In this document: positions 11,833 to 18,715 of the stretch, piece after piece
Layout of the letters: every line of letters begins with the position of its first letter
How positions within the stretch are numbered: position 1 is the stretch's first letter
Assembly (NCBI RefSeq): GCF_017654505.1
Contig: NC_054549.1
Location: 434,001-498,000, forward strand
From: Polyodon spathula
Taxonomy: Eukaryota; Chordata; Actinopteri; Acipenseriformes; Polyodontidae
Direction of reading: 5' to 3'
DNA length: 64,000 nt
The notes under the pieces: generated by a model
What the model saw: the letters and a program-made list of their open reading frames with translations, nothing else
Told to the model about the DNA's origin: nothing
Databases searched by the model: none
Made by a program: the position numbers and the translations under genes

Positions 11833-12361
11833 TGGCTTCCCCCATTTGTTGAGCGGTCTTCTTCTCTGGGGTCAGCCAATGGACCATGTGGTCGCACAAC
11901 CGCTGTGCCACCACCCTGGGGCGTGTCTCCGGGGCTCTCCGGTACTCGCGGAACCGCGTCCGGTGGGTCTCCGCGGTGATGTTGAGACGACGGAGGATAG
12001 CCTGCTTGACTAGGTCATAGTCAGTGGCGTACTGGTCGCTCAGGGCTTGGTAAGCTGCCTGCGCTTCCCCGATCAGGCAAGGTCCTAGCTGGCTTGCCCA
12101 GAACTCCCGAGGCCATCCCGCCGCGGTTGCCAGCCGCTCGAACGCCACCAAAAATGCCTCCGGATCATCCTCCGCCGTCATTTTCATGGCCCGTGCCTTC
12201 GGGGCCGACATCAATGATGTTCCGGTAGGGGTCGCTCCTGCAGCAACGATCAGCCCTACCCGTTCAATGAGCGCCGTATAGCGCTCCTCCCTCCGTCTCT
12301 CCTCTGCATCCCGTCTGATCTCCAGTGCCTGCAGCAGCTCCGCCAGCGCGTTGCGGTCCAT
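11762..12361 (-). pseudogene. Gmr1-type gag (capsid with SCAN-like domain), broken
   Basis: Gag forms the particle shell. I take the ATG at 12361-12359 as the start; the frame extends a little upstream into the LTR but without ATG. The N-terminus is a charged helix rich in Arg/Glu. Mid-protein there are conserved capsid-type blocks (EDDPEAFLVAFERLA, WASQLGPCLIGEAQAAY). The C-terminal block RFREYRR..P.TRP...RLCDHMVHWLTPE followed by EAIVVEQFCHVV matches the layout of vertebrate SCAN domains (WL-PE, then EQF). A frameshift near 11815-11830 moves the rest of this domain into the neighbouring frame. Confidence 0.85.
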
Positions 12362-12364
12362 AGT

Positions 12365-12381
12365 CCCGTGTTCTGACACCA
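12365..12381 (-). other. Primer-binding site, tRNA-Leu-like
   Basis: Two bases inside the 5' LTR edge the minus strand reads TGGTGTCAGAACACGGG. The first 11 bases equal the complement of the 3' end of vertebrate tRNA-Leu with CCA added (TGGTGTCAGAA); the following bases match only partly. This marks where minus-strand DNA synthesis would start and confirms the element's orientation. Confidence 0.7.
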
Positions 12382-12383
12382 CC

Positions 12384-13108
12384 TGTGGCAAAGTGGCTAG
12401 TGGAGGGGAACAGGTATAACGGTGATGCGATGCAGGAGTGACAGGCAGACAACAGTTTCCAGTGAAAAGGTGCTTTTATTTATAATCCAGGTCTGGTGAC
12501 CGTTAAATAATAAATCCCCGGCTATACACAACAATGTGTAAAGCACGGGGATAAGCAATAATAGGGCACAGTCCCGAACAAAACGAACACACGGTCACCA
12601 GTCCTGGGTGAGTGCAGACGTGCTTGTGGTGGGTGAAGACACTGTATTTCGTGACGGTTCCGTGCAGTGGTGATCCGGATTGTGCTGACCCTGGTCGACA
12701 GCTCCGGACAGGTGAGTTAACTGTCTGGTGGTGCAAAACGCAGACAATTACACAACAAACACAACACGCAATTCTCTGTAACAACGAGAGCTCCTCTCTC
12801 GCTCCTTCTCTCTCCAAACGTTTACCCAAACGAAGGAGAAGATCAGCGTTACCCTGGCCCCTATATGTAATCCCGCATGATATCGAGATAAATGGTTGCA
12901 GCTGCCTTATTACTTGCAGCTGCCTCTCGTTTACCTTTCAAATCAATACGGTCTTACAACAGAGTCGCGCTTCCCTCCAGGCTGACCCACTTCCCTGACC
13001 CGGAAACGAACTGTCAGGCCAGCCCTTCCAGATACTTCTCCTCCCGTTCTTTAGCGCCCTCACAGGTCGGGAGGAAGATTCATCACCAGAACTCATCTTT
13101 CAGTCACA
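12384..13108 (-). repeat. 5' LTR of the Gmr1-type element
   Basis: 725 bp with minus-strand TG...CA ends. Minus-strand AATAAA at 12480-12475; a TATA-like ACATATAGG lies near 12862-12870. It keeps the 76-bp segment 12607-12682 that the other LTR lacks. Outside that gap it is about 97% identical to the 3' LTR by eye. Confidence 0.92.
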
Positions 13109-13113
13109 ACATG
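13109..13113. other. Target site duplication ACATG, right copy
   Basis: Identical to 7361-7365. Confidence 0.9.
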
Positions 13114-13195
13114 TCAATAATAACAATAGTAAATAATAATAATAATAATAATAATAATACAAAATCAAATAATTAAATACAAGGGTGGGCTGTCA
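13109..13195 (-). repeat. Older LTR, part 2, with (AAT)n
   Basis: Probable continuation of the LTR interrupted at 7365. It holds a short (AAT)n run at about 13130-13158 and an A-rich stretch, followed by GGGTGGGCTGTC that may correspond to the end of the 56012 family. The match is weak. Confidence 0.35.
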
Positions 13196-13261
13196 TCAAT
13201 CAATAGGACAATCAAGGCTCTACCATGTGGTAGTTGACCGTGACGGGAGGTATGTATCCTG

Positions 13262-13530
13262 AGCAAGCCTACACATTGTTCCCTCCTCCCTCCTCCTAAC
13301 CTTAACCCTAACCTACGCGCTGTTCTCTTCTCCCTCCTCCTACCCCTAACCCTAACCTACGCGCTGTTCCCTCCTCCTCCTAACCATAACCCTAACCTAC
13401 GCACTGTTCCCACCTAACCTCCTCCTACCCATAACCCTAACCTACGCACTGTTCCCTCCTCCTCTTACCTATAACCCTAACCTACATGTTGTTCCCTTCT
13501 CCCTCCTCTTAACCCTAACCCTAACCTATG
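13262..13530. repeat. About 50-bp minisatellite carrying telomere-like CCCTAACC
   Basis: Five to six irregular units, each of the form CTGTTCCCTCCTCCTCCTA followed by AACCCTAACCTACGC. Each unit contains CCCTAACC and some contain AACCCTAACCCTAACC, the vertebrate telomere motif on its C-rich strand. Confidence 0.85.
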
Positions 13531-14139
13531 CACATTTTTCAATTTCTAATATTCGTTAACATAACGCTTGATCTGGGTCGATTTGTTGAAGATTTTTATA
13601 TAGAGTAAGTCCACTGCTATGCAATATTGCATTTCTATGATTTAAAATCCCCATTTCACTCAGCTTCAAACCTTACCTTTAGAACCTACAGAAACTCATG
13701 CACTCAATATCGACACTGTTAAAGAAGAACATGTATGAACGAGAGGAGGCCAGTCTCAATATCAACACTGGAACAGAAGAACATGTACGAACAAGAGGAG
13801 GCCGCCCTGTTCCTGCTATAACTGGCTTTACAGACTTTGAAACAGAGGCCCAACGCTGAATTCAAATGGAGCATGGTAAAACTGCAAAATTACCATGTAT
13901 AAATACCATGCGAAACGTTTATATGGTAACCACTACAAGACAGCATTTATTGCTATATTAATGCTTCAGACTTCAAGTTTACCACTGTAACTTTGCCGGG
14001 TGGATTTGTAGTTTTGGTTATGATTATACTATGCATTAGTTTACCATGGTTTGCCGTGTTTTTAAATGTGCTTTACTATACCTCTCTGTGTTTTTCACGT
14101 GGCTTCATTACACTTTGCTATTCTATCATTATGGGTGAC
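13531..14139. other. No gene; two small repeat patches
   Basis: A near-duplicated stretch (CTCAATATC-ACACTG...AGAAGAACATGTA-GAAC) occurs at about 13704-13745 and 13754-13797. A CATGGT/ACCATG-rich patch at 13865-13930 resembles 4440-4520. Otherwise nothing is recognised. Confidence 0.5.
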
Positions 14140-14845
14140 TGTGGCAAAGTGGTTAACAGTGTGTAGGTGCGGGAATGCTGCAGTGATCAGTGAACAGGCA
14201 GACAACGATAATCCAGGTGCAATGAGATTTTATTTGTAAATCCAATGGTCTGATGACACAAATACAGCAAACAAAAACAATGCTAACAGGCAAAACATCG
14301 GCATGTATTGCACTGTTTTAATCCACAGGTTGGTCCCGAAATAATAACAGTCCCATTCCTAAACACCCACACGTAACACAAACACAAACACAAACACAAG
14401 TCCACATTGAGTGCTATAGTGCTTGTGGTGTAAATACAGTTACTCGTGAACAAGGTGCAGTGTTGTCCTAGTTTAGTGCTGGCCTATAGCGAGAGCTCCA
14501 GATCACGTTAGCCATCTAGTAACAACAAACAAACAGTTTTTAGACACGACAAACAAACAAAACACTCACGATTACAATAGAGGTCTCCTTCCGGTTTTGC
14601 ATTTAATCATAACAAAGAACAGGTGACTTCGCTGTGCCCCTTTTTGTACTGTCAATCAGGTTAATGAGTGCAACCACTCCTCCAATCCACGGCTGCCATG
14701 TCATTTAGTGTGTCGCAGCTTCGCCCCCTTGCTAGATGACTGACTTCCATCTAACCCTGGGAATGAATTGTCTGGCCATCCATTCCAGAGTCCTCATAGG
14801 TCGGGGGGGAGATTTATCACCAAGAATCATTCTGCCTCTGTCACA
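14140..14845 (-). repeat. Solo LTR, Gmr1-related, perfect target duplication
   Basis: 706 bp running TGTGGCAAAGTGG...GTCACA, aligned block by block with the LTRs of the full-length element. Flanked on both sides by GTGAC (14135-14139 and 14846-14850). No internal sequence remains, as expected after recombination between two LTRs. Confidence 0.88.
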
Positions 14846-14850
14846 GTGAC

Positions 14851-16126
14851 GTATTTGTACATTTTATTTGTTGCTTGCTATTTGTTTTTATATTATTTGT
14901 CATTTTTTTAAATGAGTTGTTTTCTAATTTAAAATGAAAGGGAATAGAAACTAGCTTGCTTGGCACTGCACATGCTCTTGTCAGGTTTATGAACTATTAA
15001 TGAGTCATAGCTGCATGTTGTTTCTTCTTCGATCATTGAGGATTTTTCAACAGCTGTGACTGTCTTGAGTGACGGGAGCGTATTTCTATTTCTGGCCTCG
15101 CCTCCCCTGGCTTCACCAGCTGCTGTGACTCTCTTGAGTGACGGGAGCGTCTTTCTATTTCCGGCCCCGCCCCCTTGCTTCACCGCCTCTTGGTTTATTT
15201 GACGCACCTTGGTGCTACGTGGCAAGCAGCTGTGAGATTTGATTGCTTAAACAGAGTTTGAATCTCTCTAAATATATCCGGTTGCATAGGCTGTCTCTAT
15301 GCAGGGTGTAAATACCTGCTGACACGCTGCTATAATGTTTGTGGTTTGAGTCTCTTATCTAGACACCACAGAGGTGCACCCTCTTGCTAAATGTGTCTAG
15401 TACCAATATATTTAGCCTAATTTATTCAGACTATGGTAACAAGGCATTCTCAGGCTCCTAGCTAGTTTAATACAATTAAAATTATTTTGCTCCATTTTTA
15501 AATTGGCCTTTGCCCTAAAAAGTACTAAAATCAATTCACTTACATCTAATTTGCTCCAGCAATCATATTAACCCTTTTATTGCACAGATTTTTCTTGCTT
15601 TTCCTATCATTTTGGCTTGAATACAACTGTATATAAAAGATAATTAGGTGATGTGCACACAAGGGCTTCAACAGTACCGTCATGTGGTCCGTTTCTTTTT
15701 TATTGCTTCAGTTTGCTTTGGTTGTTCTGTGTCAGCACTCTAAAGATGAGCCGAAGCATGTAAAGAGCTATGCCAGTCCTGTCTGATGGGGTAAAGTTGA
15801 TATCTTTTTACAGGGAATGGGCTGGACTTACTGTGCAGACAGACCAGACATGGAGGTTAGTCACAAAAACTGGCACAATACAACAGATTCAGCCCATTTC
15901 ATTTTGGGTTCTTTCATTTTCCCTGAAAGTGTGGTTATTACTGATGTCATTTATGAGAACGCAATTGCTGCGAGCAGAAATGCAGTCTTCAGTTATTGAA
16001 ACAGAACATTCTAGCTTTGATAATATAGAAAATAGGATGTCTTGCTAAAACGCAGGTCTCAGGATAACTAATCAAAGCAAACCTTCTCATCTATTATGGT
16101 TCACTTAAAGGGGTATCTTTTACAGC
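14851..16126. other. No gene seen
   Basis: Unique-looking, AT-rich sequence apart from the tandem duplication at 15050-15183. The 92-codon ORF at 15770-16048 shows no recognisable domain and I do not call it a gene. Confidence 0.5.
15050..15183. repeat. Tandem duplication, two copies of about 67 bp
   Basis: Two adjacent copies of a GC-rich unit containing CTTGAGTGACGGGAGCGT and TTTCTATTTC (15050-15116 and 15117-15183), with a few substitutions. Confidence 0.85.
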
Positions 16127-16128
16127 TA

Positions 16129-16330
16129 CACTACTGGTCAAAAGTTTTAGAATACCCCAATTTTTTATTGACATTTAAGCTGTTCAAGTCCAGTGAATAG
16201 CCTGAAATGGAACAAAGGTAAGCGGTAAACTGCCAGAGGTTAAAAAAAAGTTTAGGTTACCAAAAACTGAAAAATAATGTACATTTCAGAGTTATACAAA
16301 AAGGCCTTTTTCAGGGAACAAGTAATGGAT
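16129..16330 (+). mobile_element. Tc1/mariner-like left end, truncated
   Basis: Preceded by TA (16127-16128), the segment starts CACTACTGGTCAAAAGTTTT, a terminal inverted repeat type I associate with fish Tc1-like elements. Roughly 200 bp follow before it is cut off by LTR sequence at about 16331. No transposase or right end is present. Confidence 0.55.
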
Positions 16331-16540
16331 TATTAACTTCCAATCTGCGGCTGCCACATCTTTTCCCTTCTGGCTCAATGCATTATTGCAACAGAGTCTC
16401 ACCCCCTTCTTCGCTGGCCGACTTCCATTGAACCCTGGGAAGAAACTGTCAGACCAGGAACTATGTTCTCACTGCTTAGCACCCTCACAGGTCGGGAGGG
16501 AGATTTACAATCAAGAATCACTGTATTTCTATCCCAGCCA
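16331..16540 (-). repeat. LTR fragment, same family as 1840
   Basis: Blocks GCAACAGAGTCTC-CCCC, TTGAACCCTGGGA and CCCTCACAGGTCGGG match the right-hand third of the LTR at 1840-2465. The rest is missing, so it is a truncated copy abutting the Tc1-like end. Confidence 0.7.
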
Positions 16541-16709
16541 TCTACATATATTTACCATAAATAAATATGGGTGTTTATAGGAATGTATTAACATCCTGGT
16601 TAAGAAAAGGACACCACGCAGCAATGGATAACCCAACAGGACGCATACCTTCCCCACAAGAGCCTCCATTGCATATGAAGCATTTCATGTAAAGCTCCTC
16701 TGCCTAATC

Positions 16710-16925
16710 ATTTTTATTTACCGGGATGAACACATCGCATAGCTTTATTATTTCATTGTTTGTATTTTAGCAGGCGGTACGGGGATGCTCCAAAGGATGT
16801 GGCTGTGCTCCAACTATTTTAACTCCATTTTATTTTTCTTCAACCATTGTTTGGGTTCAGTGTTTTTGGAGATTTTGTATTCTAATAAAGGAGGTTATTT
16901 AATGCAAGATTGTCCAGACTGTGAA
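16710..16925 (+). repeat. Dispersed repeat 'A', copy 1
   Basis: About 200 bp homologous, in inverted orientation, to 25870-26070. Shared blocks include GATGAACAC, TTAGCAGGC, GGGATGCTCCAA, TTTTTCTTCAACCAT, TTTTGTATTCTAATAAAGG and TTATTTAATGCAAGATTGTC. The class is not recognised; the AATAAAGG near the 3' side suggests a transcribed 3' end. Confidence 0.75.
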
Positions 16926-16995
16926 CGTTCGATTCTGGTCACCACATTATCAAAAGGACATGGTGGCCCTGGAGAGAGTTAAAAGAAGAGCAACC
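16924..16995 (+). mobile_element. CR1-type LINE fragment that seeds the next array
   Basis: The sequence TTCTGGTCACCACATTATC..AAAGGACAT and GAGAGAGTTAAAAGAAGAGCAACCAGGCTAATCCC corresponds to the conserved LINE region encoding FWSP..KD..ALERVQRRATR-IP seen at 21060-21150 and 60850-60920. The 43-bp tandem repeat grows out of its right end. Confidence 0.7.
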
Positions 16996-18012
16996 AGGCT
17001 AATCCCTGAGCTAAAGATGTGAGTTATGAAGAGCAGCCAGGATAATCCCTGAGCTAAAGATGTGAGTTATGAAGAGCGGCCAGGATAATCCCTGAGCTAA
17101 AGATGTGAGTTATGAAGAGCAGCCAGGCTAATCCCTGAGCTAAAGATGTGAGTTATGAAGAGCAGCCAGGCTAATCCCTGAGCTAAAGATGTGAGTTATG
17201 AAGAGCAGCCAGGCTAATCCCTGAGCTAAAGATGTGAGTTATGAAGAGCAGTCAGGCTAATCCCTGAGCTAAAGATGTGAGTTATGAAGAGCAGTCAGGC
17301 TAATCCCTGAGCTAAAGATGTGAGTTATGAAGAGCAGCCAGGATAATCCCTGAGCTAAAGATGTGAGTTATGAAGAGCAGCCAGGCTAATCCCTGAGCTA
17401 AAGATGTGAGTTATGAAGAGCAGCCAGGCTAATCCCTGAGCTAAAGATGTGAGTTATGAAGAGCAGTCAGGCTAATCCCTGAGCTAAAGATGTGAGTTAT
17501 GAAGAGCAGCCAGGATAATCCCTGAGCTAAAGATGTGAGTTATGAAGAGCAGCCAGGCTAATCCCTGAGCTAAAGATGTGAGTTATGAAGAGCAGCCAGG
17601 CTAATCCCTGAGCTAAAGATGTGAGTTATGAAGAGCAGCCAGGCTAATCCCTGAGCTAAAGATGTGAGTTATGAAGAGCAGCCAGGATAATCCCTGAGCT
17701 AAAGATGTGAGTTATGAAGAGCAGCCAGGATAATCCCTGAGCTAAAGATGTGAGTTATGAAGAGCAGCCAGGATAATCCCTGAGCTAAAGATGTGAGTTA
17801 TGAAGAGCAGCCAGGCTAATCCCTGAGCTAAAGATGTGAGTTATGAAGAGCAGCCAGGATAATCCCTGAGCTAAAGATGTGAGTTATGAAGAGCAGCCAG
17901 GATAATCCCTGAGCTAAAGATGTGAGTTATGAAGAGCAGCCAGGCTAATCCCTGAGCTAAAGATGTGAGTTATGAAGAGCAGCCAGGATAATCCCTGAGC
18001 TAAAGATGTGAG
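16985..18012 (+). repeat. 43-bp minisatellite, about 24 copies
   Basis: Highly homogeneous units containing GAGCAGCCAGGCTAATCCCT then GAGCTAAAGATGTGAGTTAT. Variants alternate GGCTAA/GGATAA and AGCAGCC/AGCAGTC. The first unit is continuous with LINE coding sequence, so the repeat derives from a LINE segment. Forty-three is not a multiple of three, so it is not a protein repeat. Confidence 0.93.
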
Positions 18013-18195
18013 TTATGAAGATAAACAGCACAATGAACGGGGGGGGGGGGGACGGGGGGTGGGGGGCGGGGACAGGGAGTGACTAAATCTTGATTGAGGG
18101 TTATAATTGGAGAAAGCCAATGTTTTAATCATAGCATGGGCAAAGGGACCAAAGGACACAGCTGGAGATTGAGAGGAGATATCTTACCTGATTGA
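18013..18195. repeat. Long direct repeat flanking the CR1 LINE, left copy
   Basis: Starts TTATGAAGATAAAC, contains a G-rich run (18039-18069), GACTAAATCTTGATTGAGGG and GATATCTTACCTGATTGA. It is nearly identical to 21550-21713, differing mainly by extra G bases and a few substitutions. Confidence 0.88.
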
Positions 18196-18218
18196 TTAAA
18201 GAGATATCTTACCTGATT

Positions 18219-18638
18219 CCGGGAGCCTCGGTCAAGCACATCACTGAGAATGTGAACAGGCTCCTAGAACGAACAGGAGACGACCCAGTAGTAGTCGTCT
18301 ACATCGGTACAAACAACATTGGAAGAGACAGACCAAAATCCCTGCAAAACAAATTCAGAGAGCTAGGAAGGAAATTAAAAAAGAAAACCAAAACTGTGGT
18401 ATTTTCTGGTATACTACCGGCACCTTGCAAAGGACCATATGGACAGCTGGAAATAATTAATCAAAACGCATGGCTGAAGACGTGGTGCACACGGGAAGGC
18501 TTCACCTATCTTGATCATTGGCCCACATTCTACAACGAGGACTATCTGTATAGACGGGATGGACTGCATTTAAATAACAAGGGAACCAGTCTACTCGGAG
18601 AAAAGATCCTCGAGCAGGTTCAGAAGCATTTAAACTAG
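18219..18638 (+). pseudogene. CR1 ORF1, C-terminal esterase (SGNH-like) fragment
   Basis: The first ORF of many CR1/L2 LINEs encodes an RNA-binding protein with a lipolytic esterase-like domain. Here about 140 codons remain up to TAG at 18636-18638. The GTNN block (VVVYIGTNNIGRD, about 18300-18335) corresponds to block III, and RRDGLHLNNKG (about 18553-18585) supplies the Asp-His of block V. The GDS block with the nucleophile Ser should lie upstream and is absent because the copy is 5'-truncated. The open frame extends back to 18192, but those codons are flanking DNA. Without an N-terminus it is not functional. Confidence 0.8.
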
Positions 18639-18715
18639 AAAGGAAGGGGGGAGAAATCAACAAAAAAACAGAAGGTAGACCGCATCAAAACAAGAACAAC
18701 AACTCAGGTAAGACA

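Larger units (their letters stand above)
7366..13108 (-). mobile_element. Full-length Gmr1-type Ty3/gypsy LTR retrotransposon (defective)
   Basis: A complete 5.74-kb element on the minus strand, with two LTRs (7366-8011 and 12384-13108), perfect ACATG duplications, a primer-binding site next to the 5' LTR, and internal genes. Reading down the minus strand the domains are capsid with a SCAN-like C-terminus, CCHC zinc knuckle, DTG protease, HHCC plus D,D35E integrase with GPY module, reverse transcriptase, RNase H. Integrase upstream of RT is copia-like order in a gypsy-type element, the defining trait of the Gmr1 group known from cod and other deuterostomes. No envelope gene is seen. At least eight lesions (stops, frameshifts, a 19-bp duplication) break the reading frames, so it cannot make its proteins. 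The LTRs differ at roughly 20 positions by eye plus one 76-bp gap, so it is not very recent. Confidence 0.93.

Noticed and set aside
11700..12361. A host SCAN zinc-finger gene
   Set aside because: The SCAN-like segment lies inside an LTR element followed by CCHC, protease, integrase and RT; it is retroelement gag.
13262..13530. True telomere or chromosome end
   Set aside because: CCCTAA occurs only as short parts of longer units and is embedded in ordinary sequence on both sides.
16985..18012. Regular array that could be mistaken for a CRISPR array
   Set aside because: Units are contiguous with no unique spacers, and the surrounding DNA is a vertebrate LINE.
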